Below are positions 27,203-35,205 of a stretch of DNA of 64,000 nucleotides, piece after piece. This DNA comes from Streptomyces sp. F63 (GTDB taxonomy: Bacteria > Actinomycetota > Actinomycetes > Streptomycetales > Streptomycetaceae). A model generated the notes under the pieces. The model worked only from the letters and a program-made list of their open reading frames with translations. It was not told the origin of the DNA and did no database searches. Made by a program: the position numbers and the translations under genes. The stretch's first letter is position 1. Every line of letters begins with the position of its first letter. The DNA lies in the NCBI RefSeq assembly GCF_018070345.1, contig NZ_JAGPXX010000005.1, positions 124,001 to 188,000 of the forward strand, in the 5' to 3' direction.

Positions 27203-27250
27203 GTGCGGCGCGGACCGGGCATCCGTGTGCGGCGCGGACCGGGCATCCGC
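27203..27250. repeat. Two tandem 24-bp units between ddl and gpsA
   Basis: GTGCGGCGCGGACCGGGCAT followed by CCGT occurs twice in direct succession, differing only in the last base. It lies in the spacer upstream of ddl. Confidence 0.85.
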
Positions 27251-27267
27251 CGCGGGCTGAAGGGCGG

Positions 27268-28269
27268 TCAGTGGCGTTCCGCCTTGGCGCTGCGCGACAT
27301 GAGGTCCTTGAGGGCCACCATCGGCGGCTTGCCGTCGTGGACGATCTCCACCACGGTCTCGGTCAGCGGCATGTCGACGCCGTGCCGCCGGGCCAGATCC
27401 AGCACGGACTCGCAGGACTTCACGCCCTCGGCGGTCTGCTTGGTGGCCGCGATGGTCTGTTCCAGCGTCATGCCGCGGCCCAGGTTGGTGCCGAAGGTGT
27501 GGTTGCGGGAGAGCGGCGAGGAGCACGTCGCGATGAGATCCCCCATACCGGCGAGCCCGGCGAAGGTGTGCGCGTCGGCCCCCATCGCGGCCCCGAGCCG
27601 GCTGGTCTCGGCCAGGCCGCGGGTCATCAGCGAGGCCTTGGTGTTGTCGCCCAGCCCCATGCCGTCCGCGATGCCCACGGCCAGCGCGATGACGTTCTTC
27701 ACGGCGCCGCCCAGTTCACAGCCGACGACATCGGTGTTGGTGTACGGACGGAAGTACGGGGTGTGGCAGGCGGCCTGGAGCCGGCGGGCGACGGATTCAT
27801 CGGCGCAGGCGACCACGGACGCGGCGGGCTGCCGGGCGGCGATCTCCAGGGCGAGGTTGGGCCCGGTGAGCACGGCGACGCGCTCCGCCGGAACACCGGC
27901 GACCTCCTCGATCACCTCGCTCATCCGCTTGGCCGTGCCGAGTTCCACGCCTTTCATCAGACTGACCAGTACGGTGTCGGACGGCAGCAGCGGCGCCCAC
28001 CGGGCCAGATTGCCGCGCAGGGTCTGGGAGGGGACGGCCAGCACCGTGAACTCGGCGCCCCGGGCGGCCTCGGCGGGGTCCGTCGTGGCCCGCACGGTCG
28101 GTGGCAGCTCGACGCCGGGCAGATAGCCGGGGTTGGTCCGGCCGGAGTTGACGGCGTCGACGACCTCCGCGCGGCGGCCCCAGAGGGTCACCTCGCAGCC
28201 GGCGTCGCCGAGCACCATGGCGAAAGCGGTCCCCCATGATCCCGTTCCGTAGACCGCGCAGCGCGTCAC
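27268..28269 (-). CDS. gpsA: Glycerol-3-phosphate dehydrogenase [NAD(P)+]
   Basis: 333 residues. CAVYGTGSWGTAFAMVLGDAG is the Rossmann NAD(P) motif. KGVELGTAKRMSEV, GGAVKNVIALAVGIADGMGLGDNTKASL (catalytic lysine) and GLAGMGDLIATCSSPLSRN follow. It makes glycerol-3-phosphate for phospholipids. The GTG at 28269 overlaps the plsC stop by four bases (GTGA), so the two are translationally coupled, and PlsC uses the GpsA product line. Confidence 0.96.
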   Translation of the reverse strand: MTRCAVYGTGSWGTAFAMVLGDAGCEVTLWGRRAEVVDAVNSGRTNPGYLPGVELPPTVRATTDPAEAARGAEFTVLAVPSQTLRGNLARWAPLLPSDTVLVSLMKGVELGTAKRMSEVIEEVAGVPAERVAVLTGPNLALEIAARQPAASVVACADESVARRLQAACHTPYFRPYTNTDVVGCELGGAVKNVIALAVGIADGMGLGDNTKASLMTRGLAETSRLGAAMGADAHTFAGLAGMGDLIATCSSPLSRNHTFGTNLGRGMTLEQTIAATKQTAEGVKSCESVLDLARRHGVDMPLTETVVEIVHDGKPPMVALKDLMSRSAKAERH

Positions 28270-29030
28270 GCGCCATCCCCCTGTCCGTGCCGTTCCTGCC
28301 GCCTCCCGCGCTGCTCTCCGCGGGCCCTGCTGTGATCGTAGAGCTGTTCCGGCGCGGGCTCGCCCCGCATCTCGGCGAGGAGTGCGGTGATCGAGGCCAT
28401 GATGGTCTCGGTGGCGGCGCGCAGCACCTCGGCGGTCGGCTCCTGTCCGTAGTACGCGGAGAGGTCCACCGGCGGGCCCGCCTGGACCCGCAGCGTCTTG
28501 CGCGGGAAGAGCCGGACCTTTCCGGTCTTGGCGTACGGCGGCACGGCTTCGTTGGCACCCCACTGGGCCACCGGGATCACCGGTGCCTTGGTGAGCAGCG
28601 CGACACGTGCGGCACCGGTCTTGCCCTGCATCGGCCAGTGGTCGGGGTCACGGGTGAGGGTGCCCTCGGGGTAGAAGGCCACGCACTCCCCCCGGTTGAC
28701 CGCGTCGACCGCGGCGCGGAAGGCGTTGGCGGCGTCGGTCGATTCGCGGTAGACCGGGATCTGGCCGGTGCCGCGCAGGATCATGCCGACGAACGGCACC
28801 CGGAAAAGCGGTGCCTTGGCGAGGAATCGCGGCACCCGTCCGGTGTTGTACTGGAAGTGCGCATAGGAGAGCGGGTCGAGGGCGGAATTGTGATTGATGG
28901 CGGTGATATATCCGCCGTCCGCCGGAAGGTGCTCCATTCCGTGCCAGTCCCGCTTGAAGAAGAGGAGCAGCGGCGGTTTCGCGATGGCCGCGGCCAAGCG
29001 GTACCAGAAGCCGATTCTGCGGCGGGACAC
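28266..29030 (-). CDS. 1-acyl-sn-glycerol-3-phosphate acyltransferase (PlsC family)
   Basis: 254 residues from the GTG at 29030, GGAGG eight bases upstream. The catalytic NHxxxxD motif is NHNSALD, the glycerophosphate-binding motif FYPEGTLTRD, and FVGMILRGTGQIPVYR and KAPVIPVAQWG complete the four blocks. A hydrophobic N-terminal segment (FWYRLAAAIAKPPLLLFF) suggests peripheral membrane anchoring. A charged C-terminal tail (SRARGEQRGRRQERHGQGD) is unusual. It overlaps gpsA. Confidence 0.92.
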   Translation of the reverse strand: MSRRRIGFWYRLAAAIAKPPLLLFFKRDWHGMEHLPADGGYITAINHNSALDPLSYAHFQYNTGRVPRFLAKAPLFRVPFVGMILRGTGQIPVYRESTDAANAFRAAVDAVNRGECVAFYPEGTLTRDPDHWPMQGKTGAARVALLTKAPVIPVAQWGANEAVPPYAKTGKVRLFPRKTLRVQAGPPVDLSAYYGQEPTAEVLRAATETIMASITALLAEMRGEPAPEQLYDHSRARGEQRGRRQERHGQGDGA

Positions 29031-29200
29031 TCGGACACCCTCCTCGTGGGACCTGTTCGGGCTGCGGGTGGGCAGCCGCACAAGTGTCGCCCCAGGGTCC
29101 CGCTCTGTCGAGCACACGGTATCCCCGGGCCCGGCCCCCGGTTCCGGTGGCGGGTGACAATACGGGGAACGGCGGGGCGGACGAGGGAGGTGGCACGGGC

Positions 29201-30061
29201 GTGGCCTGGTCGCTGGTGATACCGCTGAAGCCGCTGGCCGTGGCCAAGAGCAGGCTGGCCGACGCGGCGGGCGAGGAGCTGCGCCCGGGGCTGGCACTGG
29301 CCTTCGCGCAGGACACGGTCGCGGCCGCGGCGGGCACGCCGGGCGTCGGCGATGTGGTGGTCGTCACGGACGACCCGCTGGCCGGGGCGGAGCTGGCGGA
29401 ACTGGGCGCCCGGGTGGTGCCGGACGTTCCGGGCGCCGGGCTGAACGCCGCGCTGGCGTACGGCGCGCGAGCCGCGCGGAACCGGCGACCGGGCGCCCCG
29501 GTGGCGGCGCTCAACGCCGACCTCCCCGCACTGCGCTCCGCGGAACTGGCGCGGGTCCTCTCGGCCGCCGCGGCTTTTCCGCGGGCATTCCTGGCGGATG
29601 CCGAGGGAGTGGGAACGACGTTTCTGTCGGCGTCTCCCGGAACGGAACTCGCCCCGGCTTTCGGCGGCTCCTCCCGGAATCGGCACCACCGGTCCGGGGC
29701 CGTGGAAATCGTCCTGCCCGGGATTGCCTCGGTCCGGCGGGACGTGGACACCGGAGAGGATCTGCGGGCGGCTCTGCGGCTCGGCGTCGGATTCCGTACG
29801 GCCGCTCTCGCCGGGAGCCGCTACGCTGCCGTCATGCAGGCCACCGCTTACACCTATGACGCCGCGACCCGCTGCGGAAGCGTACTGCTCGACGACGGCA
29901 CGCCCGTGGAATTCGACGCGGCCGCCTTCGACGCCGGCGGGCTGCGGCTGCTGCGTCCGGGCCAGCGGGTGCGGATCGAACTGGCGGAGGACGACCCCGC
30001 GGCGGCGGACGGCCCCGGCGGGCGACCGCGGGTCTCCCTGGTGACCCTGCAGACGTTCTGA
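29201..30061 (+). CDS. cofC: CofC/FbiD-type guanylyltransferase fused to a small OB/cold-shock-like domain
   Basis: 286 residues, GTG start ten bases after GGAGG. Residues 1 to ~205 are the CofC nucleotidyltransferase: [57 protein letters not shown] and [19 protein letters not shown]. It supplies the activated phospholactate-type unit for coenzyme F420. The family normally ends there. Here the frame runs on through [26 protein letters not shown] to [17 protein letters not shown] and VTLQTF, a 75-residue segment resembling a cold-shock-like OB fold. Whether it is a true fusion or two genes joined by loss of a stop is discussed in the findings. Confidence 0.82.
   Translation: MAWSLVIPLKPLAVAKSRLADAAGEELRPGLALAFAQDTVAAAAGTPGVGDVVVVTDDPLAGAELAELGARVVPDVPGAGLNAALAYGARAARNRRPGAPVAALNADLPALRSAELARVLSAAAAFPRAFLADAEGVGTTFLSASPGTELAPAFGGSSRNRHHRSGAVEIVLPGIASVRRDVDTGEDLRAALRLGVGFRTAALAGSRYAAVMQATAYTYDAATRCGSVLLDDGTPVEFDAAAFDAGGLRLLRPGQRVRIELAEDDPAAADGPGGRPRVSLVTLQTF
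29822..29827 (+). promoter_or_regulatory. Internal -10 element inside cofC
   Basis: TACGCT ends six bases before the internal ATG at 29834, the spacing of leaderless Streptomyces promoters. The upstream -35 position is poor. Confidence 0.45.
29834..30061 (+). CDS. Possible independent 75-aa OB/cold-shock-like protein within the cofC frame
   Basis: The ATG at 29834 opens [20 protein letters not shown] in the same frame as cofC. The segment has the look of a complete small beta-barrel ([38 protein letters not shown]). A TAnnnT element sits six bases before the ATG, and there is no ribosome site, which suits a leaderless mRNA. It may be made both alone and as the C-terminus of CofC. Confidence 0.45.
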   Translation: MQATAYTYDAATRCGSVLLDDGTPVEFDAAAFDAGGLRLLRPGQRVRIELAEDDPAAADGPGGRPRVSLVTLQTF

Positions 30062-30089
30062 GGGTCCCGGCCGGTCCCGGACGTGCCGC

Positions 30090-30117
30090 GGGCCGGGCTC
30101 CCCGAGGAGCCCGGCCC
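30090..30117. terminator. Bidirectional terminator between cofC and hupS
   Basis: Perfect 12-bp stem GGGCCGGGCTCC (30090-30101), loop CCGA, GGAGCCCGGCCC (30106-30117), between two convergent genes. Confidence 0.75.
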
Positions 30118-30151
30118 AGCGTGGGGGTGGGACGGCTGCCGTGCGGCCCGC

Positions 30152-30790
30152 CTACTTCCTGCGGGCGGCCGTCTTCTTCGCGGCGGCGTTGCGGGCGGTG
30201 GCCTTGCGGGCCGGCGCCTTCTTGGCGGTGGTCTTCTTGGCCGGTGCCGTCTTGGACGACGCCTTCTTGGCGGTGGCCGACTTCTTCGCGGGGGCCTTCT
30301 TGGCCGCGGTGGTCTTGGCGGTGGCCGTCTTCTTCGCGGGCGCCGCCTTCTTGGCGGCGGTCTTGCGCGCGGTGGCGGTGGTCTTCTTCGCCGCCCCCTT
30401 CTTCGCGGCGGCCTTCTTCGCCGCGGCCTTGGTGGTGGCGCGGGCCGAAACCCCGCCCGTCAGGCTGCCCTTGGGCGCCTTCTTCACCGCCACCTCGCCT
30501 CCCTTGGGAAGCTTCTTGCTCCCGCTCACCAGGTCCTTGAAGCCCTGGCCGGCGCGGAAGCGGGGCACGGAGGTCTTCTTGACCCGGACCCGCTCACCGG
30601 TCTGCGGGTTGCGGGCGTACCGGGCCGGTCGGTCGACCTTTTCGAACGAGCCGAATCCGGTGACCGAGACCCGGTCTCCGGCGACCACCGCGCGGACGAT
30701 CGCGTCCAGCACCGCATCCACGGCGTCGGCGGCGTTCTGCCGGCCACCGAGCTTGTCCGCGATCGCTTCTACGAGCTGCGCCTTGTTCAC
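30152..30790 (-). CDS. hupS: HU-type nucleoid protein HupS with lysine-rich tail
   Basis: 212 residues. The first ~92 are a normal HU fold ([54 protein letters not shown]). From about 103 an Ala/Lys tail with repeated AAKK/PAKK/TAKK units resembles eukaryotic linker histone H1. This two-part design is HupS of Streptomyces, a sporulation-associated nucleoid compactor; the short HupA paralogue should lie elsewhere. The GTG at 30790 follows AGGGG at five bases, and a strong promoter lies ~55 bases upstream. Confidence 0.95.
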   Translation of the reverse strand: MNKAQLVEAIADKLGGRQNAADAVDAVLDAIVRAVVAGDRVSVTGFGSFEKVDRPARYARNPQTGERVRVKKTSVPRFRAGQGFKDLVSGSKKLPKGGEVAVKKAPKGSLTGGVSARATTKAAAKKAAAKKGAAKKTTATARKTAAKKAAPAKKTATAKTTAAKKAPAKKSATAKKASSKTAPAKKTTAKKAPARKATARNAAAKKTAARRK

Positions 30791-30841
30791 GTCTTCCCCT
30801 TCGGAGACATTGCCTGAACGAATCAGTTCGGGCGATTTCGC

Positions 30842-30870
30842 ACGTTAGGCAGATATATACCGCAAATCAA
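30842..30870 (-). promoter_or_regulatory. Promoter of hupS
   Basis: TTGATT (30870-30865), 17-base spacer containing TATATAT, TAACGT (30847-30842) on the minus strand. The AT-rich block stands out in this region. Confidence 0.7.
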
Positions 30871-30916
30871 AGACGAAACGGTCTAATCACCCTTGTGCCG
30901 CAATGGATCTCGACCG

Positions 30917-31150
30917 TTACGCAGGTGCGTCGGGGCGTAATCGGCTGTCGTCGAGGTCCTGCGTGAAGCGCTCCAGACGCCGGGCCGCGCCGGGGAGATC
31001 GTGTTTGGCGGCGGCCGTGATGGCAAGCAGCTTCCGGGAGAGCGCCAACCGCTCATCCTCCGGAACTTGGAGGGAGCGCACTCGCGCGTGCGCTTCCTTG
31101 AGGCGGCCCGCGACGAGCTCGTGAAGTGGGAGTTGAGGGTCGCGGTCCAT
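30917..31150 (-). CDS. Small conserved helical protein
   Basis: 77 residues from the ATG at 31150: MDRDPQLPLHELVAGRLKEA, HARVRSLQVPEDERLALSRKLLAI and RLERFTQDLDDSRLRPDAPA. It is strongly helical and charged, without a recognised domain. Its codon pattern is Streptomyces-like, and I know similar hypotheticals between hupS and leuD in relatives. No ribosome site is visible. A CACAAT six bases before the ATG might be a leaderless -10. Function unknown. Confidence 0.65.
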   Translation of the reverse strand: MDRDPQLPLHELVAGRLKEAHARVRSLQVPEDERLALSRKLLAITAAAKHDLPGAARRLERFTQDLDDSRLRPDAPA

Positions 31151-31226
31151 GCACAGATTGTGCCATCTGCGGCGAGTTGTCGCCCCACCGGGCGTCAACC
31201 CTTTTCGGGAAGGAGCCTCGCACACG

Positions 31227-31260
31227 ACGGCGCCCCCCGCCTGCGGGCGGGGGGCGCCGT
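31227..31260 (-). terminator. Terminator of leuCD
   Basis: Perfect 15-bp stem (31227-31241 with 31246-31260) around TGCG, 48 bases beyond the leuD stop. The stem is nearly all G and C. Confidence 0.8.
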
Positions 31261-31308
31261 GCTCCGTACGGCCGCCGGGGCCGCACCGGAGGAGTCCGAA
31301 CAGAGCGG

Positions 31309-31917
31309 TCAGACCACGGTGGTGGTGGGTTTGAACACGGGCCGGGAGGTTTCGTAGGCGGCGATGTCCGCCTCGTTCTTCAGGGTGAGACTGATGTCGT
31401 CCAGCCCTTCCAGGAGCCGCCAGCGCGCGTTCTCGTCCAGGTCGAAGGAGGCGGTGAGGACGGTGCCGTCCGGGCGAGGGGCCCGGACTTCGCGGGCGAC
31501 GAGGTCGACGGTGATCTCGGCGGCGGGGTCGGCCTCGGCCAGCTCCCACAGGGTGTCGACGGTCTCCTGCGGCAGGACGACGGTCAGCAGGCCGTTCTTG
31601 AGCGAGTTGCCGCGGAAGATGTCGGCGAACCGGGAGGAGATCACGGCTTTGAAACCGTAGTTCTGCAGGGCCCAGACGGCGTGTTCGCGGGAGGAGCCGG
31701 TGCCGAAGTCCGGGCCGGCGACGAGGACGCTCGCGCCCCGGTACTCCTCCTGGTTGAGCACGAAGGCGGGGTCCCTGCGCCAGGCCTCGAAGAGGCCGTC
31801 CTCGAAACCGTCGCGGGTGACCTTCTTCAGCCAGTGCGCCGGGATGATCTGGTCGGTGTCGACATTGCTGCGCCGCAGCGGCACGGCCCGGCCGGTGTGC
31901 GTGGTGAACGCTTCCAT
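31309..31917 (-). CDS. leuD: 3-isopropylmalate dehydratase small subunit
   Basis: 202 residues, the usual length. [27 protein letters not shown] is the family N-terminus and [17 protein letters not shown] the swivelling-domain substrate loop; [15 protein letters not shown] follows. With LeuC it isomerises 2-isopropylmalate in leucine synthesis. It starts six bases after the leuC stop codon, so the two form an operon. Confidence 0.97.
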   Translation of the reverse strand: MEAFTTHTGRAVPLRRSNVDTDQIIPAHWLKKVTRDGFEDGLFEAWRRDPAFVLNQEEYRGASVLVAGPDFGTGSSREHAVWALQNYGFKAVISSRFADIFRGNSLKNGLLTVVLPQETVDTLWELAEADPAAEITVDLVAREVRAPRPDGTVLTASFDLDENARWRLLEGLDDISLTLKNEADIAAYETSRPVFKPTTTVV

Positions 31918-31923
31918 GGTGTC

Positions 31924-33348
31924 TCAGGCCTCCACGAGAGCCGGGATGTCGGACAGATCGGCCGGGGAGGCCAGATGCCCCAGGACCGCGGTGGCCGCGG
32001 CGATCTGCGGGGAGACCAGGTGGGTCCGCCCGCCCTTGCCCTGGCGCCCCTCGAAGTTGCGGTTGGAGGTGGACGCCGCCCGCTCACCGGGCTGGAGCTG
32101 GTCGGGGTTCATCCCCAGGCACATCGAACAGCCCGCGTGGCGCCACTCGGCGCCGGCGGTGGTGAAGACCCGGTCCAGCCCTTCCTCCACCGCCTGCAGG
32201 GCGACACGGACCGAGCCGGGGACGACCAGCATCCGCACTCCGTCGGCGACCCTGCGGCCCTGGAGGACCGCGGCGGCCGCGCGCAGGTCCTCGATCCGGC
32301 CGTTCGTGCACGAGCCGACGAAGACGGTGTCCACGTCCACCTCACGCAGGGGCTGCCCGGCGGTCAGGCCCATGTACTCCAGGGCTTTCTGCGCGGCGTG
32401 CCGCTCACTGGCGTCGGTGAAGGAGGCCGGGTCCGGTACCGAGGCCGACAGCGGAGCGCCCTGGCCGGGGTTGGTGCCCCAGGTGACGAACGGCGCCAGG
32501 GCGGAGGCGTCGATGACGACCTCGTGGTCGAAGACCGCGTCCTCGTCGGTGCGCAGGGTCTTCCAGTAGGAGACGGCCGCGTCCCAGTCCTCCCCCTGCG
32601 GGGCGTGGGGGCGGCCCTTGAGGTAGGCGAAGGTGGTGTCGTCCGGGGCGATCATGCCCGCGCGGGCACCGGCCTCGATCGACATGTTGCAGATCGTCAT
32701 CCGGGCCTCCATCGACAGCTTCTCGATGGCCTCGCCCCGGTACTCGATCACATAGCCCTGGCCGCCACCGGTGCCGATCTTCGTGATCACGGCCAGGATG
32801 AGGTCCTTGGCCGTGACGTCCGCGGGCAGTTCGCCCTCGACGGTGACCGCCATGGTCCTGAACGGGGCCAGCGGCAGGGTCTGGGTGGCGAGGACGTGCT
32901 CGACCTGGCTGGTGCCGATGCCGAACGCCAGCGCCCCGAAGGCGCCGTGGGTGGAGGTGTGGCTGTCACCGCAGACCACCGTCATACCGGGCTGGGTCAG
33001 TCCCAGCTGCGGTCCCACCACGTGGACGACACCCTGCTCCACGTCGCCCAGCGGGTGCAGCCGCACCCCGAAGTCGGCGCAGTTCTTCCGCAGCGTCTCG
33101 AGCTGGACCCGCGAGACCGGGTCCGCGATCGGCTTGTCGATGTCGAGCGTGGGGGTGTTGTGGTCCTCGGTCGCGATGGTCAGGTCGAGGCGCCGCACCG
33201 GCCGGCCGTTCTTGCGCAGTCCGTCGAACGCCTGCGGGCTGGTCACCTCGTGCAGCAGGTGCAGATCGATGAAGAGAAGGTCGGGCTCGCCTTCCGCGCG
33301 CCGGACGACGTGGTCGTCCCAGACCTTCTCCGCGAGTGTCCGTCCCAT
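31924..33348 (-). CDS. leuC: 3-isopropylmalate dehydratase large subunit
   Basis: 474 residues. An aconitase-type 4Fe-4S enzyme: cluster cysteines in [12 protein letters not shown] and [13 protein letters not shown], substrate motifs [30 protein letters not shown] and [12 protein letters not shown]. The ATG at 33348 follows GGAGGG by six bases. A GGCCGGC-type hairpin (33361-33380) sits just upstream of the ribosome site. The IclR-type regulator NdgR is divergent 231 bases away, and leuCD is its known target in S. coelicolor. Confidence 0.97.
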   Translation of the reverse strand: MGRTLAEKVWDDHVVRRAEGEPDLLFIDLHLLHEVTSPQAFDGLRKNGRPVRRLDLTIATEDHNTPTLDIDKPIADPVSRVQLETLRKNCADFGVRLHPLGDVEQGVVHVVGPQLGLTQPGMTVVCGDSHTSTHGAFGALAFGIGTSQVEHVLATQTLPLAPFRTMAVTVEGELPADVTAKDLILAVITKIGTGGGQGYVIEYRGEAIEKLSMEARMTICNMSIEAGARAGMIAPDDTTFAYLKGRPHAPQGEDWDAAVSYWKTLRTDEDAVFDHEVVIDASALAPFVTWGTNPGQGAPLSASVPDPASFTDASERHAAQKALEYMGLTAGQPLREVDVDTVFVGSCTNGRIEDLRAAAAVLQGRRVADGVRMLVVPGSVRVALQAVEEGLDRVFTTAGAEWRHAGCSMCLGMNPDQLQPGERAASTSNRNFEGRQGKGGRTHLVSPQIAAATAVLGHLASPADLSDIPALVEA

Positions 33349-33546
33349 CGCTTTCCCTCCGGCCGGCGGCTCTGCCGGCCCAACTCGGCTTGTCGTTCCG
33401 CCCCTGCGGTGATCCGCGGGGCGGGTGCGCGGACCCGTGCCACCGGGCGCTGTCCTGTCCGGAGCCGGGTGTCCGCCGGATGTCCAACCGCCGTTCCACC
33501 ACGGGCCGCTCCTACAGATTGGCGGCTTCCGGGGAAAAGTGAACTT

Positions 33547-33567
33547 GCGTTTCATACTCTGAGACGC
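33547..33567. promoter_or_regulatory. Palindromic operator candidate between leuC and ndgR
   Basis: GCGTTTCA (33547-33554), five bases, TGAGACGC (33560-33567): a dyad with one mismatch, centred 23 bases before the ndgR ATG. It overlaps TACTCT (33555-33560), a possible -10 of ndgR. Size and symmetry suit an IclR-family operator. Confidence 0.6.
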
Positions 33568-33579
33568 GAATATCGACGC

Positions 33580-34308
33580 ATGGACAACTCTAGCGGCTCC
33601 AGCGGGGTCGGCGTTCTCGACAAGGCAGCTCTGGTTCTGAGCGCTCTGGAGTCCGGTCCGGCCACCCTCGCCGGGCTGGTCGCCGCGACCGGTCTCGCCC
33701 GCCCCACGGCCCACCGGCTGGCGGTGGCCCTGGAGCATCACCGGATCGTGGCGAGGGACATGCAGGGCCGGTTCATCCTCGGCCCGCGACTGGCCGAACT
33801 GGCCGCCGCGGCGGGCGAGGACCGGCTGCTGGCGACGGCCGGCCCCGTGCTCACGCATCTGCGGGACGTCACCGGGGAGAGCGCGCAGCTCTACCGGCGC
33901 CAGGGGGACATGCGCATCTGCGTCGCCGCGGCGGAACGGCTGTCCGGACTGCGGGACACCGTGCCGGTCGGCTCCACCCTGCCGATGAAGGCCGGCTCGG
34001 CGGCGCAGATCCTCATGGCCTGGGAGGAGCCGGAGCGGCTGCACCGCGGGCTGCAGGGCGCCCGGTTCACGGCCACCGCCCTCTCCGGGGTGCGGCGCCG
34101 GGGGTGGGCCCAGTCCATCGGCGAGCGCGAGCCGGGGGTGGCCTCCGTCTCCGCCCCGGTGCGCGGACCGTCGAACCGGGTGGTGGCGGCCGTATCGGTC
34201 TCCGGTCCGATCGAGCGGCTGACCCGCCACCCGGGACGGATGCACGCCCAGGCGGTCATCGACGCCGCGAGCCGGCTCACCGAGGCTCTGCGGCGCAACG
34301 GGGGCTGA
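33580..34308 (+). CDS. ndgR: IclR-family regulator NdgR/AreB
   Basis: 242 residues. An N-terminal winged helix ([43 protein letters not shown]) is followed by the IclR effector domain ([64 protein letters not shown]). It is divergent from leuCD, the diagnostic location of NdgR/AreB, which controls leucine genes and links amino-acid supply to antibiotic production. The ATG has no strong ribosome site. The dyad 13 bases upstream suggests autoregulation. Confidence 0.9.
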   Translation: MDNSSGSSGVGVLDKAALVLSALESGPATLAGLVAATGLARPTAHRLAVALEHHRIVARDMQGRFILGPRLAELAAAAGEDRLLATAGPVLTHLRDVTGESAQLYRRQGDMRICVAAAERLSGLRDTVPVGSTLPMKAGSAAQILMAWEEPERLHRGLQGARFTATALSGVRRRGWAQSIGEREPGVASVSAPVRGPSNRVVAAVSVSGPIERLTRHPGRMHAQAVIDAASRLTEALRRNGG

Positions 34309-34396
34309 ACCCCGCCGGCGAGCGGGGAGGCCGGTACGGCGTCGGTGAGGGCCGTACCGGCGGGAGCCGGCGCCTCGCGGAGCCGCCGGGCGCGCG

Positions 34397-34428
34397 AGAA
34401 GGCCCCCCGCCGAAGCGGAGGGCCTTCT
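34397..34428. terminator. Bidirectional terminator between ndgR and the tRNA cluster
   Basis: AGAAGGCCCCCCGC (34397-34410), loop CGAA, GCGGAGGGCCTTCT (34415-34428), one mismatch in 14 pairs. It ends ndgR (plus) and the tRNA-Glu array (minus). Confidence 0.75.
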
Positions 34429-34436
34429 GCCGTACG

Positions 34437-34509
34437 TACCCCCGACCGGATTCGAACCGGCGCTACCGCCTTGAGAGGGCGGCGTGCTAGGCCGCTACAC
34501 AACGGGGGC
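34437..34509 (-). tRNA. tRNA-Glu (CTC), copy 1
   Basis: 73 bases. The acceptor stem GCCCCCG pairs with CGGGGGT, the anticodon loop is CTCTCAA (anticodon CTC) and the T-arm is GGTTCGAATCC. No encoded CCA. It is the last gene of a five-tRNA minus-strand array. The three Glu copies look identical. Confidence 0.96.
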
Positions 34510-34572
34510 CTGCGGATGCTGCGTCCATCGCCGAGGCGTTCGCCGAGACGGGAGACACATGCGCATGACGCG

Positions 34573-34644
34573 CTGGGCTACCAGGACTCGAACCTAGACT
34601 AAATGAACCAGAATCACTCGTGCTGCCAATTACACCATAGCCCA
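34573..34644 (-). tRNA. tRNA-Gln (CTG), copy 1
   Basis: 72 bases. Acceptor TGGGCTA with TAGCCCA, anticodon loop TTCTGGT (anticodon CTG), T-loop GGTTCGAGTCC. The weak U-A first pair is typical of tRNA-Gln. Confidence 0.96.
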
Positions 34645-34657
34645 TGGTATAGACCAG

Positions 34658-34730
34658 TACCCCCGACCGGATTCGAACCGGCGCTACCGCCTTGAGAGGG
34701 CGGCGTGCTAGGCCGCTACACAACGGGGGC
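34658..34730 (-). tRNA. tRNA-Glu (CTC), copy 2
   Basis: 73 bases, same sequence as copy 1 (acceptor GCCCCCG, anticodon CTC). It lies 13 bases from tRNA-Gln copy 1. Confidence 0.96.
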
Positions 34731-34793
34731 CCCAGCGATCCCGTGGCGCGCCCCCGCCAGAAATCACCTGGCGAGGTCGGCTGCGAGGATCTG

Positions 34794-34866
34794 TACCCCC
34801 GACCGGATTCGAACCGGCGCTACCGCCTTGAGAGGGCGGCGTGCTAGGCCGCTACACAACGGGGGC
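34794..34866 (-). tRNA. tRNA-Glu (CTC), copy 3
   Basis: 73 bases, same sequence as copies 1 and 2; spacer of 63 bases to copy 2. Confidence 0.96.
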
Positions 34867-34929
34867 TAGTCACTGCACGCGCATGAGATGCGCAACTTGC
34901 ACACAAGAGAGTTCTACGGGGATCTCCTG

Positions 34930-35001
34930 CTGGGCTACCAGGACTCGAACCTAGACTAAGTGAACCAGAATCACTCGTGCTGCCAATTACACCATAGCCC
35001 A
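34930..35001 (-). tRNA. tRNA-Gln (CTG), copy 2
   Basis: 72 bases, like copy 1 except one base in the anticodon stem region (AAGTGAACC here, AAATGAACC in copy 1, plus strand). First tRNA of the array, 204 bases downstream of gltX. Confidence 0.96.
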
Positions 35002-35010
35002 CCAAAACGC

Positions 35011-35027
35011 AACCCCTTGCCGGGGTT
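35011..35027 (-). terminator. Hairpin between gltX and the tRNA array
   Basis: AACCCC (35011-35016), TTGCC, GGGGTT (35022-35027), followed leftward by GCGTTTTGG. A short terminator that would separate gltX from the tRNAs. Confidence 0.45.
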
Positions 35028-35205
35028 TTGTTCTGCCGCGCGGCCTCTCCGGTCCATCGGCCCGGGCGGGCTGCGCAGGAAGAACATTACCCGATCGTGG
35101 ACAGCGCTCCAAAACGGGTATCTCCCGCCGCGCCGACCGCCGATGGGCCGCGACCGGTACGGCGCCGGGAGCGCACCGGGACGCCGCCCGGCCGCCGGGA
35201 GCCGC

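Noticed and set aside
30883-31188. 101-codon minus-strand frame overlapping the 77-aa gene
   Set aside because: Different frame over the same bases, with Ser/Arg/Pro-rich text lacking helical periodicity; the 77-aa frame is more gene-like.
33349-33579. Leucine attenuator in front of leuCD
   Set aside because: I found no leader peptide rich in Leu codons and no T-tailed terminator; only a GC hairpin near the ribosome site.
34437-35001. tRNA array as an integration site with a mobile element
   Set aside because: No integrase, no partial tRNA 3' duplicate and no foreign composition flank the array.
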